The notes beneath the pieces are model-generated. The model did not search any database. It saw only the letters and a list, made by a program, of their open reading frames with translations, and was not told the DNA's origin. From NCBI GenBank assembly GCA_016781705.1, contig JADDPV010000214.1, positions 1 through 9,872 of the forward strand: 9,872 bases of DNA, given 5' to 3'. This DNA is from Rubrobacter sp. Its GTDB lineage: Bacteria > Actinomycetota > Rubrobacteria > Rubrobacterales > Rubrobacteraceae. This document shows, piece after piece, positions 1 to 4,897 of this stretch. The translations under genes were made by a program, and so were the position numbers. Numbering within the stretch: the first letter of the stretch is position 1; every line of letters starts with the position of its first letter.

Positions 1-3
1 CAT
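1..3 (-). CDS. Start codon of a leftward gene running out of the window
   Basis: Only the ATG (reverse complement of positions 1-3) is inside the window. It is called because a good ribosome binding site, GAGGAG at 9-14, lies 5 bases upstream on the minus strand, and because the preceding leftward ORF stops about 22 bases earlier, the packing seen along the rest of this operon. Nothing can be said about the product. It is probably the next member of the accessory operon that starts near 2410. Confidence 0.35.
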
Positions 4-25
4 CGTCTCTCCTCTTCCCAGCCGC

Positions 26-97
26 CTACCGCCGTTGGCCTTCCTTCAGAACGCCATGGCCCTTCGCCTCTTCGATGCGCTTCCGCAGGTTATCCAC
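26..97 (-). CDS. Possible 23-aa small protein of the leftward operon
   Basis: A GTG-started ORF of 23 codons reads as a charged amphipathic helix (MDNLRKRIEEAKG, then HGVLKEGQRR). A purine-rich GGGGAGGAAGAG stretch lies just upstream. It overlaps the end of the zinc-ribbon ORF (46-195) in another frame, and the next gene starts about 22 bases after its stop. The composition looks coding, and the spacing fits an operon in which the zinc-ribbon ORF originally ended at the TAG at 99-101. No family is recognised. At this length chance cannot be excluded. A fragment of a longer gene broken by frameshift is the main alternative. Confidence 0.25.
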   Translation of the reverse strand: MDNLRKRIEEAKGHGVLKEGQRR

Positions 98-195
98 CCT
101 ACTCTTCCTCCCCGCCCGAGAGCGTGCGGGCAGAAGTTGGTGGCCTCGCTTACCTCCGCGCCGCAGTTCTCGCAAAAACGCCTTCCCTCGGACAC
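46..195 (-). CDS. Short zinc-ribbon protein, probably frameshifted (49 aa as read)
   Basis: The GTG start at 195 follows a purine-rich GAGGGGAAGGGG. The first 24 residues have the usual look of a bacterial zinc ribbon of the zf-ribbon_3 kind: FCENCGAEV at 7-15, then ATNFCPH at 18-24. In that family the second knuckle is normally CPxCG, but here reading continues as CPHALGRGG with the fourth cysteine missing. In the next frame the sequence reads RTLSGGEEE and stops at 99-101, just before the next small ORF. This suggests loss of a few bases at the second knuckle. Such ribbons are usually DNA/RNA- or protein-binding modules; no function can be assigned. It lies 147 bp downstream of the 122-aa gene, beyond a strong hairpin, so it may have its own promoter. 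It could be annotated as a pseudogene. Confidence 0.45.
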   Translation of the reverse strand: MSEGRRFCENCGAEVSEATNFCPHALGRGGRVGWITCGSASKRRRAMAF

Positions 196-282
196 TGGCG
201 TCGCCCCTTCCCCTCGCTGTGTGGCAAGGGAATGCTAGTCACGGCACGCGGTCCGGGTCAAGGGCGGCGGCTCACACGGGAA

Positions 283-313
283 GGGCCGGAGCCCCGATAA
301 GGGACCCCGGCCC
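283..313 (-). terminator. Strong GC hairpin after the 122-aa gene
   Basis: The 13-base arms GGGCCGGAGCCCC (283-295) and GGGACCCCGGCCC (301-313) pair at 11 of 13 positions around a GATAA loop. On the minus strand the hairpin begins 29 bases after the stop codon of the 122-aa gene at 342, in the only sizeable gap of the left operon (196-341). There is no T-run on either side, so it is not a textbook intrinsic terminator. It may instead be an RNA-stabilising 3' hairpin or an attenuator. Nothing else is seen in the gap. Confidence 0.4.
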
Positions 314-341
314 GGTGCCGGTGCGTCGGTTGCGCTGCGCG

Positions 342-710
342 CTAGCCTCTCCGGCTCTCCTCGAGCATGGCCACGAAGTCGCCGGCGTCGAAGACATCCA
401 CCTCCCCGTCGCCGCCGGTCCACAGCCCGGGCATTGCGACGAGGGGGGCGCCCAGCGTGTCGAGGACGTCCGCCAGGGCGCCGGCGGACAGGCCGACGAT
501 GATCTTGTAGCCCTCGCCGGGCGTGCTCTTGCCGGTGCGCTCCTGGTACTCGCGGGCATCTTCGAGGCCGCGGAAGACGACCAGGGCCTCGCCGCCAGCG
601 GCCGTGAGGTCGGCGGTCACGAACCCGACGACGTCGCCGCCGCCGTCGGTCGGGGCCGTTGCGATGATCGTGGGGCGGATCCGGACCTCTTCCTCCTCGC
701 GGGGCCTCAC
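342..710 (-). CDS. Hypothetical protein, 122 aa
   Basis: The product is unrecognised. The GTG start at 710 is chosen because it overlaps the TGA of the upstream gene by four bases (GTGA) and follows GGAGGG at a 6-base spacing; a longer in-frame reading would run through the upstream gene and gives implausible Arg/Pro/Gly-rich sequence. The protein is acidic, with a mixed alpha/beta pattern: a hydrophobic strand (RPTIIATAPT) near the N-terminus, GDVVGFVTADL at 25-35, EALVVFRGLEDAREY at 41-55, a helix around 72-88 and an acidic C-terminal helix ending DFVAMLEESRRG. There is no signal peptide or membrane segment, so it should be cytoplasmic. It is the sixth called gene of the leftward operon. 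A small alpha/beta regulatory or immunity-type protein is possible, but this is a guess. Confidence 0.75.
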   Translation of the reverse strand: MRPREEEEVRIRPTIIATAPTDGGGDVVGFVTADLTAAGGEALVVFRGLEDAREYQERTGKSTPGEGYKIIVGLSAGALADVLDTLGAPLVAMPGLWTGGDGEVDVFDAGDFVAMLEESRRG

Positions 711-1018
711 TTGTCGCCCTCCGGCCCCCGCACGGGGCTCTCCGGCTCCGCCACGCCGCCGACCCTTCGCTCGGACCACCGCTCGCGGAGCTCGAGGAGG
801 TCCTCGGCGCGCCTGCGCTCCTCGACGCAGCGGTTGTACACGTCTGCCAGGCCGACGATCACCGCCTCGTTGTGGTGCTTCTCCCACAGGTTGCACAGGT
901 GGTCGAAGAACATCTCGGCCTCGCGCCACATCTTCAGGTTCCCCTCCGGCCCCTGGTCGGGGGGCAGGGTCGAGGTGACCCACAGCTCCTCGTGGCCGCT
1001 GGTCCTCTCGTCACACAT
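707..1018 (-). CDS. Hypothetical protein, 103 aa, helical
   Basis: The product is unrecognised. The ATG at 1018 overlaps the end of the 108-aa gene by eight bases (ATGTGTGA), and the 3' end overlaps the next gene by four, so translation is probably coupled through this stretch. A weak AAGG precedes the start. The central part (residues about 28-82) is predicted helical, with many charged residues and two cysteines (C42, C64) too far apart for a clear metal site; FFDHLCNLWEKHHNEA and YNRCVEERRRAEDLLELRE are its most distinctive segments. The tail is disordered and rich in Pro, Glu and Gly. No membrane segment or signal peptide is seen. The alternating charge and tight overlaps are typical of early or accessory genes of phages and integrative elements. 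Confidence 0.75.
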   Translation of the reverse strand: MCDERTSGHEELWVTSTLPPDQGPEGNLKMWREAEMFFDHLCNLWEKHHNEAVIVGLADVYNRCVEERRRAEDLLELRERWSERRVGGVAEPESPVRGPEGDK

Positions 1019-1337
1019 CGGCGCCCGCCTTGGGCTCACGGCTGATGCGGTCCCACAACCGCCCCTGCTCTTGGGCTTCATCGAGCCTCTGTTGCTCGTC
1101 TTCGATAAGCCTGTCGAGTCCGGACACGAAGTTGGCGCACCCGTGGTGCTCGGCCCGGCTGCGCCAAGGCTTCAACAGCTCCACGGCGAGGCTCGCCTCG
1201 TTCTCGCGTTCGGAGGACAGGAAGTCCAGGTAGTGCAGGGTGCACACAACCCACGCGTTGCGGATCCGCACCGTCGCCGGCCGGGTGCAGTCGTGCGAAC
1301 ACTCACCCACGTGGCCCTCCAAGAACTCCCCGCTCAC
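1011..1337 (-). CDS. Hypothetical 108-aa protein with a Cys/His cluster (possible zinc site)
   Basis: The GTG at 1337 overlaps the TGA of the 79-aa gene (GTGA) and follows AGGAGG at 7 bases, counted to the start codon. The N-terminal half carries C13-x3-C17-x14-C32-x2-H35 (CSHDC ... CTLH), a spacing that would suit one zinc ion. A conserved-looking aromatic stretch, NAWVVCTLHYLDFL, runs through the second half of the site. The rest is helical: ERENEASLAVELLKPW, a further C/H pair (EHHGC) at 63-67, then a charged amphipathic helix (LDRLIEDEQQRLDEAQEQ). It matches no family I can name. A small DNA- or protein-binding zinc protein of the element is the most likely reading; the zinc site is inferred from spacing only. 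Confidence 0.75.
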   Translation of the reverse strand: MSGEFLEGHVGECSHDCTRPATVRIRNAWVVCTLHYLDFLSSERENEASLAVELLKPWRSRAEHHGCANFVSGLDRLIEDEQQRLDEAQEQGRLWDRISREPKAGADV

Positions 1338-1573
1338 GAGCCCCTCCTCTCCAGCCGCTCGAGCTCGCCACGCGCGCGGCCCACGGCCTCCTCGACCTCG
1401 GCGAGCGCCTTCTCCATGACCCGCGTCAGCTCGTCGCTGCCGATGGGTCGCACCGACTCGACCCAGGGGGCCAGGATCTTGCGCGCGAGGTCCCACGCCT
1501 CGACCTCCGAGCGAGCGTCGTAGTGCGCCCGCTCCTCCGGGGTCCACTGCTCTCGACCCTCTATATCCGTCAT
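1334..1573 (-). CDS. Hypothetical protein, 79 aa, charged helical
   Basis: The ATG at 1573 has a good ribosome binding site (GAGAGGAG, 4 bases from the start). An in-frame ATG 35 codons upstream lacks one, and its extra residues look non-coding and would include the palindrome at 1590-1607. The protein begins MTDIEGREQWTPEERAHYDA and is almost wholly helical and charged; the C-terminal half (VMEKALAEVEEAVGRARGELERLERR) has heptad-like spacing and may form a coiled coil. It has no cysteine, signal peptide or membrane segment. It heads a tightly overlapped four-gene block (79, 108, 103 and 122 aa) after a 115-bp gap behind the SWIM gene, so it may have its own control site. Function unknown. 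Confidence 0.7.
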   Translation of the reverse strand: MTDIEGREQWTPEERAHYDARSEVEAWDLARKILAPWVESVRPIGSDELTRVMEKALAEVEEAVGRARGELERLERRGS

Positions 1574-1589
1574 GCTTCTCCTCTCGGAG

Positions 1590-1607
1590 TTTGTCGCCGG
1601 CGACAAA
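1590..1607. promoter_or_regulatory. Perfect 18-bp palindrome, candidate operator
   Basis: TTTGTCGCC followed by its exact reverse complement GGCGACAAA, ending 17 bases upstream of the ATG of the 79-aa gene on the minus strand. A second, shorter perfect palindrome, CCGCCGGCGG, follows at 1611-1620. The position between the SWIM gene and the four-gene block, the length and the perfect dyad symmetry suit a dimeric repressor site. A hairpin in the mRNA leader that affects the ribosome binding site is the alternative. Confidence 0.45.
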
Positions 1608-1688
1608 GTTCCGCCGGCGGTACGTTTCGACTCTTGGGATGGGGCCGTGGTGGCCCCCGCTCTGAGTTCACGGGCCATCAAGCCGGAG

Positions 1689-2261
1689 CTAGAGGACGCC
1701 GTGACGGCGGGCGCACCCGTTGGGGCGGCAGTAACGCTCGCCCTCGGAGACCGCAAGCGACCACTCCGCCTGCTCGGGGCCGACCTCGACGAGCTCGCGG
1801 CCGGCGAACCGATCGCCGCACCCCGCGCACTGGCGAAGCGGCAGCACGCACCCGACGAACTTCTCCCCGACGTGCTCGAAGCCATCGACGGCGGCCGGGC
1901 GGGCCGAAGCCCGCCACAGCGCCCAACAGGCCAGCGCGTGCTTGCAGCCAGCTCCCCGGCGGTGGAAGTCTGGGCAAGAGCAATCCCACGATCGGGGATC
2001 CACGACGTACACCGCACCCTCGGAGCCGGAGACGAGGAACCGGGCGCGTCCGTCACGAACCCGGACGCGGATCACGCGCTGCCTGCGACAAGAGAGATGC
2101 GTAACCAGGATGCCTTCGGCCCGGGAGATGCGCGGGGCGAGGGCGGGGCGGGTGGCGTGCACCCTGGCGAGCTCTTGCTCGATGCGCTCCGCGACGGTCT
2201 CGACTTCGGGGACGGCGGGGGGCGTGGTCCGCCCCCCGGTGATGGTGGTGGTGGCGGTCAT
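1689..2261 (-). CDS. SWIM zinc-finger domain protein, 190 aa
   Basis: The SWIM motif CxCx(n)CxH is clear: C94-S-C96-P-D-F-H-x5-C106-K-H108, set in VYVVDPRSWDCSCPDFHRRG with the aromatic residues usual for the family. SWIM domains bind zinc and mediate DNA or protein contact; they occur in transposases, SNF2-family ATPases and many mobile-element proteins. A second possible metal site lies in the C-terminal third, CAGCGDRF at 145-152 paired with C178 and C183 (C-x2-C-x29-C-x4-C). The N-terminal 50 residues form a charged helical segment; no catalytic domain is visible, so this is not a SWIM-ATPase. It starts with ATG at 2261, five bases after the stop of the 47-aa gene, with only a weak AGG upstream. 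It is probably a nucleic-acid-binding accessory protein of the element. The domain call is firm; the role is not known. Confidence 0.85.
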   Translation of the reverse strand: MTATTTITGGRTTPPAVPEVETVAERIEQELARVHATRPALAPRISRAEGILVTHLSCRRQRVIRVRVRDGRARFLVSGSEGAVYVVDPRSWDCSCPDFHRRGAGCKHALACWALWRASARPAAVDGFEHVGEKFVGCVLPLRQCAGCGDRFAGRELVEVGPEQAEWSLAVSEGERYCRPNGCARRHGVL

Positions 2262-2266
2262 GGCGG

Positions 2267-2410
2267 CTACCTGCCCGCCGCCGTGGCCAGCTTCTTCTCG
2301 AGCTTGAGGATCAGGTCGTGAAGCTCGAGCCTCTCCTCCTCGCCCATCGGCTCGTGGCGGTAGCGCTCCTCCAACTCCCGGAGCTTCTCCGCTATAGTGG
2401 TCTCGATCAA
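2267..2410 (-). CDS. Small coiled protein, 47 aa, first gene of the leftward operon
   Basis: The TTG at 2410 follows AGGAGG at a 5-base spacing. The frame is closed upstream by a TAA at about 2471 with no better start; an internal ATG after 21 codons is the alternative. The product, beginning MIETTIAEKLRELEERYRHE and continuing with MGEEERLELHDLILKLEKK, has regularly spaced leucines and isoleucines and should form two amphipathic helices or a helical hairpin. No family is recognised. It lies directly downstream of the leftward promoter at 2483-2510, and the SWIM gene follows after five bases. Short helical proteins like this are common at the head of early operons of phages and integrative elements. 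Confidence 0.6.
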   Translation of the reverse strand: MIETTIAEKLRELEERYRHEPMGEEERLELHDLILKLEKKLATAAGR

Positions 2411-2482
2411 GAGGGCCTCCTCTTGGTCCAGGCCTCCGGGAGCTGCAACTCCGCGGGGGCCGTTTCTTTATCCGACGCCCTT

Positions 2483-2510
2483 ATTCTAACAGCTTTGTAC
2501 CTAAAGTTAA
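2483..2510 (-). promoter_or_regulatory. Leftward sigma70-type promoter
   Basis: On the minus strand a TTAACT (-35, 2505-2510) and a TAGAAT (-10, 2483-2488) are 16 bases apart inside a sharply AT-rich stretch, about 70 bases upstream of the 47-aa gene. It would drive the small-gene operon. The -35 is also the left arm of an imperfect palindrome (2505-2521), so a protein bound there would block it. Confidence 0.5.
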
Positions 2511-2542
2511 TGCTATTGACTCGATTTTATGTTATATTGACT
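2505..2542. promoter_or_regulatory. Candidate operator: repeated ATTGACT half-sites
   Basis: AGTTAAT-GCT-ATTGACT (2505-2521) is a 17-bp near-palindrome with 6 of 7 positions matched. TATTGACT at 2514-2521 recurs exactly at 2535-2542, 21 bases later, that is two turns of the helix. The sites sit between the divergent leftward promoter and the Xre-type regulator gene and overlap the leftward -35. They are natural binding sites for that regulator. No well-spaced rightward promoter is visible; TATATT (2533-2538) or TATGTT (2528-2533) could serve as its -10 but lack a properly placed -35. Confidence 0.5.
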
Positions 2543-2574
2543 TCAAGAAGCCCGAACCCGGGGAGGACGCGCGT

Positions 2575-2793
2575 ATGCTGACCACGGTGTACCTGGACGG
2601 CAAGAAACTGAAAAGGATAAGGACGCTACAGGGCAAGACTCAACGCGCCCTGTCGAAAGAGTCCGGCGTGAGCACGAGCACGATCTGGCTCCTGGAGACC
2701 CGCGAGAAGAACGAGAAGTTTCACCCGCCCACGCTTACCAAGCTCGCGCGCGCCCTCGAAGTGGAGCCAACCGAGCTCGTGAGCGGGGACTAG
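2575..2793 (+). CDS. Xre/Cro-type helix-turn-helix regulator, 72 aa
   Basis: A single-domain HTH protein with the Cro/C1 pattern: KLKRIRTLQGKTQRALSKES at 11-30, turn at G31, recognition helix STSTIWLLE at 33-41, and PTLTKLARALEVEPTELV at 52-69, which is the usual last helix pair of the family. The length is normal for a minimal Xre protein. The ATG at 2575 follows GGGAGG at 8 bases. The recombinase gene starts four bases after its stop, so the two form an operon. By analogy with phage and integrative-element regulators, it should bind the repeated half-sites just upstream and set the balance between the recombinase operon and the leftward operon. There is no cleavage domain or protease, so an SOS-type switch is not evident. 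The family call is firm, the role is inferred. Confidence 0.9.
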   Translation: MLTTVYLDGKKLKRIRTLQGKTQRALSKESGVSTSTIWLLETREKNEKFHPPTLTKLARALEVEPTELVSGD

Positions 2794-2797
2794 CGCC

Positions 2798-4693
2798 ATG
2801 CCTGGCACGAACGGCCACGGCCCAGCGAAGCTACGCGCCGTCCTCTACGCCCGCGTCTCCACAGACGAGCAGGCGAGGAGTGGCTTCAGCCTCCGGCAGC
2901 AGATGGAGCGCCTGCGGGAGTACGCGGGGCGCGAGGGCTACGAGGTGGTGGAGGAGGTCGCGGACCCCGGCCATAGCGGGGCGAGCCTGGAGCGGCCGGG
3001 GATGGACCGGGTGCGGGACCTCGTGGCCGTCGGGGGAGTGTCGGTGGTGCTGGCGCAGGACCGCGACCGCTTCGCGCGGGAGCCGGCCTACCTGTACCTC
3101 CTCAAGGAGGAGTTCACCGTCCACGGTGCCAAGATCCGGGCACTCAACGACCGGGGCGACGAGAGCCCCGAGGGCCAGCTCACGGACGGCATCCTTGACC
3201 AGTTGGCGAAGTTCGAGCGGGCCAAGACGGCCGAGAGGACGCGGCGGGGGAAGCTCCGGCGGGCCAGGGAGGGTAAGGTGATCGCCGGGCACACCCCGCC
3301 CTTCGGCTTCCGCTACAACGCCGCGAGGGACGGCCTCGTGGCCGACGAGGGGCAGATAGGCGTTGTGGAGCGCATCTTCCGGGACCTGTGCGGGGGCGGG
3401 AGCGTATTCGGTCTTAGCCAGGCGCTCATGAGGGAGGGCGTGCTGGCCCCGGCGGGCGGGAGGAACTGGAACCACAACGCTATCCGGCGCATCGTACTTT
3501 CCGACCTTTATCGGCCGCACCCCTTCGAGGAGGTGCGGGGGATGGTCTCTGCGGAGGTGGCCGCCCGGCTCGACCCGGAAGGGGAGTTCGGCATCTGGTG
3601 GTTCAACCGGGAGCGCACCACCCGCCGCAACGTCTCAAAGGTCGGGCCGAACGGCAAGGAGTACGCCCAGCAGCAGCGGTCCCGGCCCAAGCCCAAAGAG
3701 GAGTGGATCGCCGTCCCCGTCCCCCTCGACGCGGCGGTGGCTTCGCTGGGGATCACCCGCGCCCTCGTGGACGACGCGAGGGAGGCCATGCGCTCCCGGG
3801 CACGCAGTTGGAAGGCGACGAGCCGGGTGTGGGAGCTGGGCGGCGGGGTGCTCCGCTGCGCCCACTGCGGGTGCCGCATGGGCTACGCGAACATAAGGCG
3901 CAAGAACGGCAAGCGAACCGCCTACTACCGCTGCCAGGGCCACAGGAGGGACGGGCACGCGCAGATCTGCCTCAACACCCGCCACTACCGCGCCACCGAG
4001 ACGGAGGAGACCGTCTGGGCGTTCGTCCACAACCTCCTTACCGACCCCGACCGGCTGCGCGCCGGCCTGGACGCCATGATCGAGGAGAAGCGCCGGGCCT
4101 TGCGCGGGGACCCCGACCGGGAGACGGGGATATGGCTGAACCGGCTCGCGGACGTTGACCGCCAGCGTGCCCGGGCGCAGGATCTCGCCGTAGAAGGGCT
4201 CCTGAGCCCCGACGAGCTGCGCGCCAAACTCCAGGCTCTCGAAGCCACCCGCGAGGCCGCTAGAGACGCCCTGGAGGCTCTCAGGGGCCGCAGGGAGGAG
4301 GTGGAGGAACTCGAACGTGACCGGGACGCCCTCCTGGAGGGCTACGCGGCGCTCGTCCCCGAGGGCCTCGACGCCTTCGACCCCGAGGACCGGCACTGGG
4401 CCTACGGGAGCATCCGCCTCAACGTCCTCGCCGCCGTAGACGGCTCCCTGGTCGCCACCTGGGCCTTTGCGGGGGACGCGAGCGTTATCTTTCAGGACGC
4501 TCGTCACGACGAGGGCAACGCGTACCTGCGCCTGGGCGAGGCCCTGGAACACCTGGGGCGCGAGGGGGAGGCCCGCGCCGCGTACGAGCGCGGCATCGGT
4601 CAGGCCGAGAAGTTCGGCCACGACGGGATGGCCGACACCCTGCGCCTGGTGCTCGTCGAGCTGGGGGACGAGCCCGGAGGCGGGCGAGGGTAG
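2798..4693 (+). CDS. Large serine recombinase fused at its C-terminus to a TPR fragment, 631 aa
   Basis: A site-specific recombinase of the large serine class, which cuts both DNA strands with a two-base stagger through a 5'-phosphoserine link. The catalytic domain spans about 12-155, with the nucleophile S21 in YARVSTDEQ and the arginine-rich DRDRFAR at 88-94. The recombinase domain follows, with GHTPPFGFRYN at 164-174 and WNHNAIRRIVLSDLYRP at 224-240. A zinc ribbon has C354, C357, C379 and C391 (CAHCGC ... YYRCQGH ... QIC). A coiled-coil segment runs over about 445-515, and the usual end of the family (LNVLAAVDGSLVATWAF) falls at 541-557. Residues from about 571 on (DEGNAYLRLGEALEHLGREG, then EARAAYERGIGQAEKFG) are not recombinase but a classic TPR C-terminus, read in frame to the stop. 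This probably marks the element-chromosome junction. The gene is four bases downstream of the regulator and four bases separate the two reading frames. The enzyme looks intact; whether the tail affects activity is unknown. Confidence 0.92.
   Translation: MPGTNGHGPAKLRAVLYARVSTDEQARSGFSLRQQMERLREYAGREGYEVVEEVADPGHSGASLERPGMDRVRDLVAVGGVSVVLAQDRDRFAREPAYLYLLKEEFTVHGAKIRALNDRGDESPEGQLTDGILDQLAKFERAKTAERTRRGKLRRAREGKVIAGHTPPFGFRYNAARDGLVADEGQIGVVERIFRDLCGGGSVFGLSQALMREGVLAPAGGRNWNHNAIRRIVLSDLYRPHPFEEVRGMVSAEVAARLDPEGEFGIWWFNRERTTRRNVSKVGPNGKEYAQQQRSRPKPKEEWIAVPVPLDAAVASLGITRALVDDAREAMRSRARSWKATSRVWELGGGVLRCAHCGCRMGYANIRRKNGKRTAYYRCQGHRRDGHAQICLNTRHYRATETEETVWAFVHNLLTDPDRLRAGLDAMIEEKRRALRGDPDRETGIWLNRLADVDRQRARAQDLAVEGLLSPDELRAKLQALEATREAARDALEALRGRREEVEELERDRDALLEGYAALVPEGLDAFDPEDRHWAYGSIRLNVLAAVDGSLVATWAFAGDASVIFQDARHDEGNAYLRLGEALEHLGREGEARAAYERGIGQAEKFGHDGMADTLRLVLVELGDEPGGGRG
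4475..4505. other. Candidate attachment-site junction (attR-like inverted repeat)
   Basis: GAGCGT (4480-4485) and ACGCTC (4497-4502) form a perfect 6-bp inverted repeat around an 11-base centre, TATCTTTCAGG. The symmetry extends outward imperfectly to GACG (4475-4478) and CGTC (4502-4505). It lies where the protein changes from recombinase to TPR sequence. Attachment sites of large serine integrases are imperfect inverted repeats of a few tens of bases around a central dinucleotide, normally next to the integrase gene. The partner site should lie left of the window; no second copy of the core is seen here. Confidence 0.35.
4506..4693 (+). pseudogene. 3' remnant of an interrupted TPR-repeat gene
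   Basis: The translation (recombinase residues 570-631) contains one full tetratricopeptide helix pair, YLRLGEALEHLGREGEARAAYERG, then a capping helix and a low-complexity Gly/Arg end. In Rubrobacter, Thermus-like and related bacteria, proteins of about 100-120 aa end this way. Only the last third would be present here, so the 5' part should be at the other end of the inserted element, outside the window. It now has no start of its own and is translated as the tail of the recombinase. TPR units are protein-protein interaction modules; the original partner is unknown. Confidence 0.55.
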
Positions 4694-4897
4694 GAGCGTT
4701 CCCTTCAGGGTAAGACCCCCGGGACGTGAAGATAAGGTACTATTTAGAAGAGTTGCGATGTATGTAATTCGCTATGCGGAGAGACGGTCCGGCCGGCGCC
4801 GCGCGGGGGGCGGGAGTCCCGGCGCGGTGTCACGCAGCGCCGGAGAGTCTCCCAGGAAACATGTAAACCCATTATGAAATGTTGAGGGTGATCTAGG
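4694..4897 (+). promoter_or_regulatory. Leader region of sucA with nested hairpins
   Basis: This gap holds an AT-rich patch (about 4730-4776), where a promoter is likely though no well-spaced -35/-10 pair can be named, followed by a GC-rich structured block. The block has three nested inverted repeats: GAGAC (4781-4785) with GTCTC (4847-4851), CCGGCGC (4793-4799) with GCGCCGG (4837-4843), and an inner hairpin CCGCGC-x-GGG (4799-4808) with CCC-x-GCGCGG (4818-4827). The middle and inner stems share only one base. No T-run follows, so it is not an intrinsic terminator, and no known riboswitch class is recognised. The sequence becomes AT-rich again just before the sucA ribosome binding site. Confidence 0.4.
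4884..4893 (+). promoter_or_regulatory. Extended ribosome binding site deciding the sucA TTG start
   Basis: GAGGGTGATC matches the extended anti-16S consensus GGAGGTGATC at 9 of 10 bases and ends four bases before TTG at 4898. This supports the TTG rather than any later start, and the protein from there begins with the normal N-terminal motif of the E1 family. Confidence 0.6.

Noticed and set aside
342..983. 213-codon reading of the 122-aa gene
   Set aside because: The first 91 codons overlap the 103-aa gene out of frame and read as Arg/Pro/Gly-rich; the GTG at 710 with GGAGGG and the GTGA overlap is a far better start.
75..1523. Long plus-strand open frame of 482 codons across the left region
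   Set aside because: It is antisense to the leftward genes. Its translation is rich in Arg, Ser, Pro and Ala and has no domain, while the minus-strand genes have ribosome binding sites, overlapping starts and plausible proteins.
1572..2321. Plus-strand open frame of 249 codons opposite the SWIM gene
   Set aside because: The minus-strand frame carries an exact SWIM motif and a second cysteine cluster; the plus frame has none, only low-complexity Gly-rich sequence.
2411..2574. Rightward promoter for the regulator and recombinase
   Set aside because: TTGACT at 2516-2521 is a good -35, but nothing like a -10 lies 16-18 bases on, and TATATT is only 11 bases away. A promoter is expected here but cannot be named.
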